Part shown: positions 9,424 through 17,676 of the stretch, in pieces
Layout: every line of letters begins with the position of its first letter
Position numbering within the stretch: position 1 is the stretch's first letter
DNA from: Actinomadura luzonensis
GTDB taxonomy: Bacteria > Actinomycetota > Actinomycetes > Streptosporangiales > Streptosporangiaceae
Reading direction: 5' to 3'
DNA length: 64,000 nt
Assembly: GCF_022664455.2 (NCBI RefSeq)
Contig: NZ_JAKRKC020000001.1
Location: forward strand, 744,001-808,000
Notes under the pieces: model-generated
The model's input: the letters and a program-made list of their open reading frames with translations, nothing else
Told to the model about the DNA's origin: nothing
Database searches by the model: none
Translations under genes and position numbers: made by a program

Positions 9424-10371
9424 GTGCCGGACAAACTCGAACGATATCGGAGCAAGCGCGACGCCACCCGCACCCCCGAGCCCATCCCCGCCGAGCCCCC
9501 GCCCACCGGAGCCGGCAACGCCTTCGTCATCCAGGAGCACCACGCCCGCTCCCTCCACTGGGACCTGCGCCTGGAACGCGACGGCGTCCTCGTCTCCTGG
9601 GCCGTCCCCAAGGGCCTGCCCGCCGACCCCCGCACCAACCACCTCGCCGTGCACACCGAGGACCACCCCATGGAGTACCTCACCTTCCACGGCGAGATCC
9701 CCCAGGGCGAGTACGGCGGCGGCACCATGACCGTCTGGGACACCGGCACGTACGAGACCGAGAAGTGGTCCGACCGCGAGGTCAAGGTGGTCCTGCGCGG
9801 GGCTCGCGCCGCCGGCCGCTTCGTGCTGTTCCGGACGCGGGGCAAGAACTGGATGATCCACCGCATGGACGAGGCGGTCCGCGACCCGTTCCCCGCGCTC
9901 GACCCGATGCTCCCCACCGAACGTGCCCGCCCGCCCAAGGACCCCGCCGCGTACGCCTTCGAGTTCGCCTGGGGCGGCCGCCGCCTCCTCGTCCCCATCG
10001 ACGGCGGCCGTACGGACGCCGCCCGCGAGCACCCGTGGCTGCGCGCGCTCGCCGAGTCGTTCGGCAGCCGCAGCGCCGTCCTGGACGGCGAGGTCGCCAC
10101 CCTGGGCGGCGCCGAGATCCTGATCTTCTACGACCTCCTGTACGACGACGGCCACGCCCTGCTCGACCGCCCCTACTCGGCCCGCCGCGTCGCCCTGGAG
10201 TCCCTGGACCTGTCGGGCACCCGCTGGCAGCTCGCCCCCTCCTGGCCCGGCGAGGCCGCCCCGGTCCGCCAGGCCGCCCGCGAACAAGGACTCCCCGGCG
10301 TGCTCGCCAAACGCCTCGACTCCCCGTACGAGCCGGGCCCGTCCAAGTCCTGGCTCTTCATCCCCTCCTGA
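9424..10371 (+). CDS. LigD-like protein: 3'-phosphoesterase domain plus degenerate ligase domain
   Basis: 315 residues, GTG start. Residues about 32-145 are a LigD-type 3'-phosphoesterase domain (FVIQEHHARSLHWDLRLE, then GEYGGGTMTVWD). Residues about 160-315 resemble the nucleotidyltransferase half of an ATP-dependent DNA ligase: LDGEVATLGG, then FYDLLYDDGHALLDRPYSAR and AKRLDSPYEPG. The adenylation motif is broken. Where ligases have E-K-x-D-G, this has EFAWGG, so the nucleophilic lysine (Ala182, codon 9967-9969) and the aspartate are lost, and no OB-fold follows. It probably keeps only end-processing activity. No Ku gene is adjacent. Confidence 0.75.
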   Translation: MPDKLERYRSKRDATRTPEPIPAEPPPTGAGNAFVIQEHHARSLHWDLRLERDGVLVSWAVPKGLPADPRTNHLAVHTEDHPMEYLTFHGEIPQGEYGGGTMTVWDTGTYETEKWSDREVKVVLRGARAAGRFVLFRTRGKNWMIHRMDEAVRDPFPALDPMLPTERARPPKDPAAYAFEFAWGGRRLLVPIDGGRTDAAREHPWLRALAESFGSRSAVLDGEVATLGGAEILIFYDLLYDDGHALLDRPYSARRVALESLDLSGTRWQLAPSWPGEAAPVRQAAREQGLPGVLAKRLDSPYEPGPSKSWLFIPS

Positions 10372-10392
10372 CGCGACAAGAGCCGGCAAGCA

Positions 10393-10484
10393 GCGACCAC
10401 CGCGTCACGCACCCAGCGACCAACGTGTCATACCAATGGCGACGAACATGTCACACGCCGAGCGGCCACTGCGTCATCCTCCCT
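10393..10484. repeat. Four tandem 23-bp imperfect repeats
   Basis: Four head-to-tail units begin at 10393, 10416, 10439 and 10462, each exactly 23 bp. The conserved left part is GCGACCANCGYGTCA and the right 8 bases vary. The array ends three bases before the ATG of the AAA/DUF4143 ATPase gene. Constant spacing near two helical turns suggests cooperative protein binding sites. Confidence 0.75.
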
Positions 10485-10487
10485 CCT

Positions 10488-11744
10488 ATGGCCGGCACCT
10501 CATCGCGGCGATCCCGTCCAAGGCACGTTGAGCGCTCCGTGCGCGAGGCGCTGGGTGACACCCGCGTCGTCCTGCTCAACGGCCCCCGGCAGGCGGGCAA
10601 GAGGGCCCTGGTGCGGAAGCTGGCGAAGGAACGGGCGGCAGAATGGCGTGATCTGGACTCCACGGTCGCCCGGCAGGCCGCGCTCGCCGACCCGGACGGG
10701 TTCGTGGACTTCCCCTGCCTCATGGTGATCAACGAGATCCAGCGGGTTCCCGAGCTGCTGCTGGCCATCAAGGCCCAGGTGGACCAGGACCCGCGACCGG
10801 GCCGGTACGTGCTCACCGGCTCCTCCCGCCTGCTCGCTCTCCGTGATCTGCCCGACACCCTGCCCGGCAGGATGGAGACCATCGAGCTGTGGCCGTTCTC
10901 GCAAGGGGAGATCGACGGGACAGCCGACGGCTTCGTCGACGCCGTCTTCTCCGAAGGGGCCGAGCTGCGCCACACGTCGCAGGTCAGCCGTCCCGACTAC
11001 GCCGCACGGCTGGTCCGCGGCGGCTTCCCTGAGGCGGTCGCCCGCGCCGACGTGCGACGCAGAGCGCGTTTCTTCGACTCCTACTTGGGCGACCTGATCG
11101 CCCGCGACGTTCAGCAGCTCACGGAGATCGAGCGCCGGCCGGAGTTGCAGGCTCTCATCCGGCTGCTCGCCGCCCGGTCCGGCCAGTTGCTCGTCGGCAA
11201 CGCTCTCAGCAGCGAGCTCGGCGCCTCGGCGAGCACGGTCCATCGGTACATCGCCCTGCTCGAAGAGGTCTTCCTGATCAAGAGGATTCCGGCCTGGTCG
11301 AGAAACCTCAGCAGCAGGGCCGTCGGCACCCCCAAGGTCGCTTTCGTGGACTCCGGGCTGGCGGCGAACGTGCTCGGCGTCGACGCCCGCGGCCTCGTCC
11401 GTCCGAACGGCGCATTCGGCCCCTTGCTGGAGGGCTTCGTGCTCATGGAGATCGCCCGGCAGCTCACCTGGGCCGACGAGCGGGTACAGCTCTACCACTA
11501 CCGGACGAAGGATCACATCGAGGTGGACGCGGTGCTGGAGAACCGTTCGGGGCAGGTCGTCGGGATCGAGGTCAAGGCGGCCTCCACCGTGCGGGCGGAG
11601 GACTTCCGGGGGCTGCGGCACCTCGCGCACCGGCTCGGGGACGACTTCGTCGCCGGTCTGGTGCTCTACACCGGTACGCAGACGCTGCCGTTCGGCGATC
11701 GGATGCGGGCCATGCCCGTGGGGGCGCTGTGGGAGGTCGGGTAG
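10488..11744 (+). CDS. AAA_14/DUF4143-type ATPase
   Basis: 418 residues from the ATG right after the 23-bp repeats. The Walker A is NGPRQAGKRAL at about 31-41, with a Walker B-like LMVINEIQRVPELL and sensor segment YVLTGSSRLL. The C-terminal DUF4143 region, from about residue 180, has a nuclease-like fold signature (IEVDAVLENRSGQVVGIEVKA: D...E-x-K). These proteins are widespread in bacteria and archaea without a settled role. The usual GKTTL after the P-loop is GKRAL here. No toxin-like partner is adjacent. Confidence 0.8.
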   Translation: MAGTSSRRSRPRHVERSVREALGDTRVVLLNGPRQAGKRALVRKLAKERAAEWRDLDSTVARQAALADPDGFVDFPCLMVINEIQRVPELLLAIKAQVDQDPRPGRYVLTGSSRLLALRDLPDTLPGRMETIELWPFSQGEIDGTADGFVDAVFSEGAELRHTSQVSRPDYAARLVRGGFPEAVARADVRRRARFFDSYLGDLIARDVQQLTEIERRPELQALIRLLAARSGQLLVGNALSSELGASASTVHRYIALLEEVFLIKRIPAWSRNLSSRAVGTPKVAFVDSGLAANVLGVDARGLVRPNGAFGPLLEGFVLMEIARQLTWADERVQLYHYRTKDHIEVDAVLENRSGQVVGIEVKAASTVRAEDFRGLRHLAHRLGDDFVAGLVLYTGTQTLPFGDRMRAMPVGALWEVG

Positions 11745-11758
11745 GGGATACTCGTGCG

Positions 11759-12226
11759 GTGATCATTAGAGAGGTCTCGCCGTACGACGACCCGCTCGGG
11801 GGCGAGTTGCTGGCGTTGCAGCGGGCCGCGTACGCCGTCGAGGCGGAGCTGATCGGTGACGACCGCATCCCGCCGCTGCACGAGAGCCTGGACGAGCTGC
11901 GGGCGCAGAGGCTGCGCTGGATGGCGGCGACGTCGGACGATGCCGGGAGCGGGCGGGTCGCCGGGGCCGTGGCTTGGGAGGAGGGCGACGGCGAGGTCGA
12001 CATCAACCGGCTCGTCGTGCACCCGTCGGCGGCGCGACGCGGCATCGGGCGGGCGCTCGTCCAGGAGGTGCTGGCACGGGCCGGGGGGCGGCGGGTCGTG
12101 GTGGCGACGGGGCGGGACAACGTCCCGGCGCGCAGGCTGTACGAAGGGCTCGGCTTCACGCTGCTCGGCGAGAGCGAGGTCATCCCCGAGCTGTGGATCG
12201 TCAACTACGCCTACCACCCGCACTGA
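11759..12226 (+). CDS. GNAT-family N-acetyltransferase
   Basis: 155 residues from a GTG with TAGGGGA upstream; in-frame starts at 11729 and 11741 are alternatives. The acetyl-CoA binding motif is VHPSAARRGIGRALVQEVL (R-R-G-I-G) at about 95, followed by VATGRDNVPARRLYEGLGF. It lies 14 bases after the AAA/DUF4143 gene and may be co-transcribed with it. The substrate is unknown. Confidence 0.8.
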   Translation: MIIREVSPYDDPLGGELLALQRAAYAVEAELIGDDRIPPLHESLDELRAQRLRWMAATSDDAGSGRVAGAVAWEEGDGEVDINRLVVHPSAARRGIGRALVQEVLARAGGRRVVVATGRDNVPARRLYEGLGFTLLGESEVIPELWIVNYAYHPH

Positions 12227-12277
12227 CCGTGCAAGCGGGAGCGGGACGGCGATGGCGGCGGTTCCTCGGCACGCGAG

Positions 12278-12415
12278 CCGCCCGGGCGACGTGACGCGCG
12301 CCGCCCGACGTGACGTGAACCGCTTCGACCTGACGCGAGCCGCCCGACGTGACGTGAACCGCTTCGACGTGACGCGAGCCGCCCGACGCGACGCGAGCCG
12401 CCCAGGCGACGTGCG
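12278..12415. repeat. Degenerate 19-20 bp tandem repeats between convergent genes
   Basis: About seven units of a GYGARCCGCYYCGACGTGAC type follow one another between the GNAT gene and the aldo/keto reductase gene. Two unit variants (GCGAGCCGCC and GTGAACCGCTT beginnings) alternate, giving a higher-order period of about 39 bp. The 230-base convergent gap holds no gene I can support. Confidence 0.6.
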
Positions 12416-12456
12416 CACGCCGCCCGGCCCGGCCCCGGCGGCTTTCCTTGCCTTCG

Positions 12457-13392
12457 CTACTTCTCCCCCGTCGTCACCAACCCCTCCGCCTCCAGTTCCT
12501 CCCACAACGCCTCCGGAACCGGCCGCGACCACAGGCCGGCGTTCGCCCTGACCTCCTCGGCGGTCCGGGCCCCCAGCACGATCGTGGCGATCGCCGGGTG
12601 GCGCAGCGGGAAGGCCATGGCGGCCTGGGGCAGGGTGACGTCGTGCCGTTCGCAGACCTCGGCGATGCGGGCGGCGCGTTCCAGCAGCGGCGCGGGCGCG
12701 GGCTGGTAGTCGTAGGTGCCCGCGGGCTTGGGCGTGGCCAGGATGCCGCTGTTGAAGACCCCGGCCGCCAGCACCTTGACGCCGCGTCCGGCGCACGCCT
12801 CCAGCAGGGGCAGGCCGGACTGGTCGAGGAGGGTGTAGCGGCCGGCCAGCATGACGACGTCGATGTCGGTCTCCTGGACGAAGCGCAGCGGCACCTGCCA
12901 CTGGTTCATGCCGAGCCCGACCGCCTGCACCACGCCTTCGGCGCGCAGTTCGGCCAGCGCCGGGTACGCCTCGCCGAGCGCCTGCTCCACGTGCTCGTCG
13001 GGGTCGTGGATGAGCGCGACGTGCACGGCCGGCAGGCCCAGCCGCTCCAGGGACTCCTCCAGCGAGCGGCGCACGCCGTCGCGGGAGAAGTCCCACCTGC
13101 GTTCCAGCTCGGCCGGTACGTCGAAGACGTCCGCGTCGCGACCGGCGCGGGACGGCGCGGGCACCAGCAGCCGCCCGACCTTGGTGGACAGGACGTACCC
13201 GGAGCGCCCGGCGAGGGCCGCGCCGAGGCGGCGCTCCGACAGGCCGAGCCCGTAGTGCGGCGCGGTGTCGTAGAGCCGCACCCCGCTGTCCCAGGCGGCG
13301 TCCACGGTGGCGCGGGCCTCGTCGTCGGTGACCTCCTCGAAGAGGTTGCCGATGGGCGCGCCGCCGAACCCGTACCGCGGCAGCTCGATCAT
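12457..13392 (-). CDS. Aldo/keto reductase, L-fucose/D-threo-aldose 1-dehydrogenase type
   Basis: 311 residues, last gene of the leftward sugar operon. The aldo/keto reductase tetrad is visible: Asp and Tyr in VRLYDTAPHYGLGLSERRLG (about 34-53), Lys in YVLSTKVGRLL and His in HVALIHDPDEH. The N-terminus MIELPRYGFGGAPIGNLFEE is typical of the D-threo-aldose/L-fucose dehydrogenase group. It would oxidise the sugar to its lactone in the oxidative fucose pathway. The fuconate dehydratase, dehydrogenase and hydrolase in the same operon support this. Confidence 0.82.
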   Translation of the reverse strand: MIELPRYGFGGAPIGNLFEEVTDDEARATVDAAWDSGVRLYDTAPHYGLGLSERRLGAALAGRSGYVLSTKVGRLLVPAPSRAGRDADVFDVPAELERRWDFSRDGVRRSLEESLERLGLPAVHVALIHDPDEHVEQALGEAYPALAELRAEGVVQAVGLGMNQWQVPLRFVQETDIDVVMLAGRYTLLDQSGLPLLEACAGRGVKVLAAGVFNSGILATPKPAGTYDYQPAPAPLLERAARIAEVCERHDVTLPQAAMAFPLRHPAIATIVLGARTAEEVRANAGLWSRPVPEALWEELEAEGLVTTGEK

Positions 13393-13405
13393 GCCGTGCC
13401 TCCCA

Positions 13406-14395
13406 TCAGTCCTGGGCCTTTCCGCCCGCGATGCGGCTGATCATCAGCGCTACCAGGATGATGGCGCCGTAGATGACCGGCTGCCAGAAGCCGGAGACGC
13501 CGATGAGGGTGAGGATGTTCTGCACGAGGCCGATCACCAGCACGCCGGTGAGCGCGCCGAGGATCGTGCCCTTGCCGCCGTCCATGCTGACCCCGCCGAT
13601 GACGGCCGCGGCGAAGACCATGAAGATCCAGCCCACGCCCATGCCGTTGCCGATCGCGCCGAGGCGCCCGGTCTCCAGGACGCCGGCCAGCGCCGCGAGC
13701 ACGCCGCCGAGGATGAACACGCCGTACAGCACCCGGTCGACGCGGATGCCGGCGGCGCGGGCGGCGTCGACGTTGCCGCCGATGGCGTACAGGGACCGGC
13801 CGAGCCGCAGGTAGGCGAGGCCGAAGATGCCGGCCGCGAACAGCACCCCGGCGATCCAGATGGCCGCGGGCAGGCCGAGCCACAGGGCGCTGCCCAGGTA
13901 GAGGATCGAGTCGGGGAGCTGGAACAGCGTCTTGCCCTCGGTCGGCCCCTGCAGGAAGCCGTGCACGATGATCAGCATGGCCAGCGTCACGATGAACGCC
14001 GAAAGCTGGAACCTGATGATCAGGAACCCGTTGAAGGCCCCGATGGCGGCCCCGATCAGCAGCGCGAGCGGGATCACCAGCGCGCCGGGCAGCCCGAGGC
14101 CGAACCCGCCCGCCGAGGCCGGGATCACCAGCATCACCGCGATCGCGGGCGCGGTGCCGACCGTGGACTCCAGCGACAGGTCGAACTTCCCGGCGATCAG
14201 GATCATGGCCTCGGCCAGCACGAGGAGCGAGATGGCCGCCTGCTGCTGGAGCACGTTCGTGAGGTTGCCCGGCGTCAGGAAGGTCGGGTCCAGGAACGCG
14301 CCCACGACGAGCAGGAGCACGATCACCGGCACGAGCGTCAGGTCGCGGAACCTGGCCAGCCGGATCCGCGGGGCGGGTGCGGTCAAAGTGGTCAC
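13406..14395 (-). CDS. Sugar ABC transporter permease (CUT2, RbsC type)
   Basis: 329 residues from a GTG that overlaps the ATPase stop (GTGA). Roughly eight to ten hydrophobic segments are seen, starting at LTLVPVIVLLLVVGAFLD. The BPD_transp_2 signature region is near the C-terminus (GGVSMDGGKGTILGALTG). It forms the membrane channel with the ATPase at 14392 and the lipoprotein at 15873. The likely substrate is L-fucose or a similar 6-deoxy sugar, inferred from the catabolic genes. Confidence 0.85.
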   Translation of the reverse strand: MTTLTAPAPRIRLARFRDLTLVPVIVLLLVVGAFLDPTFLTPGNLTNVLQQQAAISLLVLAEAMILIAGKFDLSLESTVGTAPAIAVMLVIPASAGGFGLGLPGALVIPLALLIGAAIGAFNGFLIIRFQLSAFIVTLAMLIIVHGFLQGPTEGKTLFQLPDSILYLGSALWLGLPAAIWIAGVLFAAGIFGLAYLRLGRSLYAIGGNVDAARAAGIRVDRVLYGVFILGGVLAALAGVLETGRLGAIGNGMGVGWIFMVFAAAVIGGVSMDGGKGTILGALTGVLVIGLVQNILTLIGVSGFWQPVIYGAIILVALMISRIAGGKAQD

Positions 14396-15873
14396 TCTTC
14401 CATGCCTTCCATCACGGCCACGAGCTCGTGGTCCGTCCAGCCACGCGGCACGTCCTTGACGATCGCGCCGTGGAACATCACCAGCACCCGGTCGCAGATC
14501 CGCAGGTCGTCGAGCTCGTCGGAGACCACGACGGCGCCCGCGCCCCGCTCGACGGCGTCCTCGACGGCCCCGAGCAGGGCCTGCTTGGCCTTGACGTCGA
14601 CGCCGGCGGTCGGGTTGATGACGACCAGCACCGTCGGGTCGTCGACGAGGGCCCGCGCGAAGACGACCTTCTGCGCGTTGCCGCCGGACAGGTCGCCGAC
14701 GGGCTGCTCGGGCCCTTCGGTCTTGATGTCCAGGGCGGTGATCATCTCTTCGGCCTTCTCGCGGCGGCGCGCCGGGGACACGACGCCGTAGCGGCCCAGC
14801 TTGCGGGCGATGGGGAAGGTGGCGTTCTCCCCCACCGACAACAACGGGACGAATCCCTCATGGTGCCGGTCCTCGGGCACGAACCCGAGCCCCGCCCGCA
14901 TCGCGGCGGGCACGTCGCCCGGCTTGACCTTGGTGCCGTTGACGACGACCGTGCCGGTGTCGGCCTTGCGCAGCCCGACCAGGGTCTCGGCCAGGCCGAC
15001 CTTGCCGCTGCTCGCCGAGCCGGCCAGGCCGACCACCTCGCCGGAGCGGACGCTGAGGTCCACGTCGCGGTAGCGGCCGGCCAGGGTGAGGCCCTCGCCG
15101 GACAGCACGACGCGCTCGGCGGGCGTGCGCTCCCGCGCCTGGTACGACGCCGTGGCCTCGCCGGTCATGGCGTGCACCAGCTCGTCGTGCGGCAGCCCGG
15201 CGACGGGCCGGGTCATGATGTGCCGGGCGTCACGGAAGACCGTGACGCTCTGGCAGATCTCGTACACCTCGTCCAGATGGTGGGAGATGTACATCATCGT
15301 GACGCCCTGCTCGCGCAGCGAGCGCATGCGGGCGAACAGCCGCTCGATGGCCGGGCCGTCCAGCCGGGCGGTGGGCTCGTCGAGGATGATGAAGCGCGCG
15401 CCGAACGACAGCGCCCGCGCGATCTCGACGAGCTGGCGCTGCTCGACGCTGAGGTCGCCGGCGAGCGCCTGCGCGTCGACGTCGACCTCGTAGGTGTCGA
15501 GCAGGTCGCGGGCGCGGCCGCGCAGCGTGCGCCAGCTGATGATCCCGCGTCCTTCGCGCTGCCGGTTGAGGAAGAGGTTCTCGGCGACCGTCAGCGCCGG
15601 GATGATCGTGGACTTCTGGTAGACGCAGGCCACGCGCTGCCGCCAGGCGTCGCGGTCGGCGAGGGCGGGCGCGGGCTGTCCCGAGAACAGCACCTCGCCC
15701 TCGTCCGGCCGCTGCAACCCGGTCAGGATCGACACCAGGGTGGACTTCCCGGCGCCGTTCCTGCCGACGAGCGCGTGGGTCTCGCCTTCGGCGATGGCGA
15801 TCTCCGCACCGTTCAGGGCGACCGTCGGGCCGAAGCGTTTGACGATCTTTCGGGCTTCGACATGGATGTTCAT
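14392..15873 (-). CDS. Sugar ABC transporter ATP-binding protein (CUT2, RbsA type)
   Basis: 493 residues with two fused ATPase halves. The first half has Walker A GRNGAGKST, signature LSVEQRQLVEIARAL and Walker B FIILDEPT. The second half has a degenerate Walker A (GSASSGKVGL), signature LSGGNAQKVVFARAL and VLVVINPT in place of the normal Walker B. Such asymmetry is usual for CUT2 ATPases. It shares one base with the preceding stop (TAATG), consistent with coupled translation. Confidence 0.88.
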   Translation of the reverse strand: MNIHVEARKIVKRFGPTVALNGAEIAIAEGETHALVGRNGAGKSTLVSILTGLQRPDEGEVLFSGQPAPALADRDAWRQRVACVYQKSTIIPALTVAENLFLNRQREGRGIISWRTLRGRARDLLDTYEVDVDAQALAGDLSVEQRQLVEIARALSFGARFIILDEPTARLDGPAIERLFARMRSLREQGVTMMYISHHLDEVYEICQSVTVFRDARHIMTRPVAGLPHDELVHAMTGEATASYQARERTPAERVVLSGEGLTLAGRYRDVDLSVRSGEVVGLAGSASSGKVGLAETLVGLRKADTGTVVVNGTKVKPGDVPAAMRAGLGFVPEDRHHEGFVPLLSVGENATFPIARKLGRYGVVSPARRREKAEEMITALDIKTEGPEQPVGDLSGGNAQKVVFARALVDDPTVLVVINPTAGVDVKAKQALLGAVEDAVERGAGAVVVSDELDDLRICDRVLVMFHGAIVKDVPRGWTDHELVAVMEGMEE

Positions 15874-16895
15874 TACTTGACCTGGTTGCCCCAGAGATTC
15901 TTGTCGTCCACGTTGTCCTTCGTCACGAGCGGCGCGGGGAGCTGGTCCTCCAGGCCGTTCGGGAGCTGGATGATGTTGCTGTCGTGGTCCGTCGGGCCCG
16001 GCTTGAACGTCTTGCCCTCCAGCGCGGCCTTGGCGTAGAAGAGCGCGTACTTGGCGTAGAGGTCGGCCGGCTGCGAGACCGTGGCGTCGATCTCGCCCTT
16101 GCGGATGGCCTCGTACTCCTGCGGGATGCCGTCGTTGGAGATCACGAAGATGTGCTTGGGGTCGTCCGGCGGCAGGAGCAGGCCCTTCTGCTTGAGCACC
16201 TGCAGCGTCGGCGCCAGGTGGACGCCGCCCGCGTGCAGGTAGATGCCCTTGATATCCGGGTTCTGCTCCAGGCGGGTCTGCAGCATGGACGCGGCCTTGC
16301 TGCCCTCCCACTCCGTCGGCTCACTGAAGACGGTGATGCCGGGGAACTTGGTCTTCATGCACTCCAAAAACGCCTCCGACCGGTCACGGCCGTTGATCGA
16401 GCTGAGCGCGCCCTGGAGCTGCACCACCTTGCCCTTGCCGCCCAGCTTCTCGCCGAGGAACTCGCACGCCTTCGTCCCGTACGCGCGGTTGTCGGCGCGT
16501 ACGACCATGTAGACCTTGCCCTTGTCCGGCCGGGTGTCGACGGTGACGACGGGAATCTTCTTGTTCTCCAGCTGCTGGAGCGTGTTCGCCACCGCGCCGG
16601 TGTCCTGCGGGGCCATGACGATGGCCTTGGCACCCTGGCCGACCAGCGCCTGCACGTTGTTGACCAGCTTGGACACGTCGTTCTGCGAGTTCGTGGCGGG
16701 CATGAGGTCCACCTTGAGCTCGCCGGCCATCTGCGGCACGTACTTGATGTAGGAGTTCCAGAAGTCGGAGTCGGCCCGGGGGTGGTCGATGCCGACCTTC
16801 CCGCCGCCGCCTCCGCCTGCCGTCGTGGTTCCAGAGCCGCACGCCGTGACGACCGCCAAGAGGGCGGCGCCCGCGATCACCCGTCCGAACTTCAT
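15873..16895 (-). CDS. Sugar-binding lipoprotein of CUT2 ABC transporter
   Basis: 340 residues. A signal peptide ends in the lipobox AVVTACGSG, so the protein is probably lipid-anchored on the outer membrane face. A periplasmic-binding-protein type 1 fold follows (VNNVQALVGQGAKAIVMAPQ, then NKKIPVVTVDTRPDKG). It would capture the sugar for the permease/ATPase pair that follows. The upstream gap to the SDR is about 31 bases and has no clear promoter, so it is probably part of the same operon. Confidence 0.87.
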   Translation of the reverse strand: MKFGRVIAGAALLAVVTACGSGTTTAGGGGGGKVGIDHPRADSDFWNSYIKYVPQMAGELKVDLMPATNSQNDVSKLVNNVQALVGQGAKAIVMAPQDTGAVANTLQQLENKKIPVVTVDTRPDKGKVYMVVRADNRAYGTKACEFLGEKLGGKGKVVQLQGALSSINGRDRSEAFLECMKTKFPGITVFSEPTEWEGSKAASMLQTRLEQNPDIKGIYLHAGGVHLAPTLQVLKQKGLLLPPDDPKHIFVISNDGIPQEYEAIRKGEIDATVSQPADLYAKYALFYAKAALEGKTFKPGPTDHDSNIIQLPNGLEDQLPAPLVTKDNVDDKNLWGNQVK

Positions 16896-16926
16896 GGGGG
16901 GTACCTTCCTTAGTTGACTGGCCGTA

Positions 16927-17676
16927 CTAGTTGACCGGCCGCAGCCGGAGCCCCTGCATGCCGCCGTCCACCGCGAGCGCGGTGCCGGTGGTCGCGCCGG
17001 CCTCCGGGCCGGCGAGGTAGGCGATCGCCGCGGCGACCTCCTCCGCCGTGACCAGGCGGCCCATGGGCTGCCTGGCGTTGAGCGCCGCCCGCTCCGCCTC
17101 CGGGTCCGGGGCGGCGTCGAGCAGCCGGCCGACCCACGGGGTGTCGGCGGTGCCCGGGTTGACGCAGTTGACCCGAATGCCCTCGCGGATGTGGTCGGCC
17201 GCCATCGCCAGCGTCAGCGACAGGACCGCGCCCTTCGTCGCGCTGTAGAGCGCGCGCTGGGGCAGCCCGGCGGTGGCCGCGATCGAGCAGGTGTTGACGA
17301 TCGCGGCATGCTCCGACCTGCGCAGGTACGGAAGAGCGGCCCGGGCCACTCGTACCATGCCGAACACGTTGACGTCGAACACCCGCTGCCATTCGGAGTC
17401 CGGGTTGTCCTCGACCGTCCCTTGCGCTCCGATGCCGGCGTTGTTGACGAGCACATCGATGCCGCCCAGCCGCTCGGCGGCCTCGGCCACCGCGGCCCGC
17501 ACGCTCGCGTCGTCCGTGACGTCCGCCTTGACGCCGATGAACGGCGCACCGGGCGGGTTGAGGTCGAGGCAGGCCACCGTCATGCCGCGCTCGGCGAGCA
17601 GGGTGGCCGCCGCCAGGCCGATGCCGGAGCCGCCGCCGGTCACGACGGCCCTCAGGCCTGCGCTTGTCGGGGTCAC
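16927..17676 (-). CDS. SDR, probable 2-keto-3-deoxy-L-fuconate dehydrogenase
   Basis: 249 residues from a GTG overlapping the dehydratase stop (GTGA). Classical SDR features are present: [12 protein letters not shown] at the N-terminus, NNAGIG, catalytic YSATKGAVL and the C-terminal [12 protein letters not shown]. The position between a fuconate dehydratase and the transporter, and the matching FAH hydrolase, point to oxidation of 2-keto-3-deoxy-L-fuconate to the diketo acid. Substrate assignment is by context. Confidence 0.8.
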   Translation of the reverse strand: MTPTSAGLRAVVTGGGSGIGLAAATLLAERGMTVACLDLNPPGAPFIGVKADVTDDASVRAAVAEAAERLGGIDVLVNNAGIGAQGTVEDNPDSEWQRVFDVNVFGMVRVARAALPYLRRSEHAAIVNTCSIAATAGLPQRALYSATKGAVLSLTLAMAADHIREGIRVNCVNPGTADTPWVGRLLDAAPDPEAERAALNARQPMGRLVTAEEVAAAIAYLAGPEAGATTGTALAVDGGMQGLRLRPVN

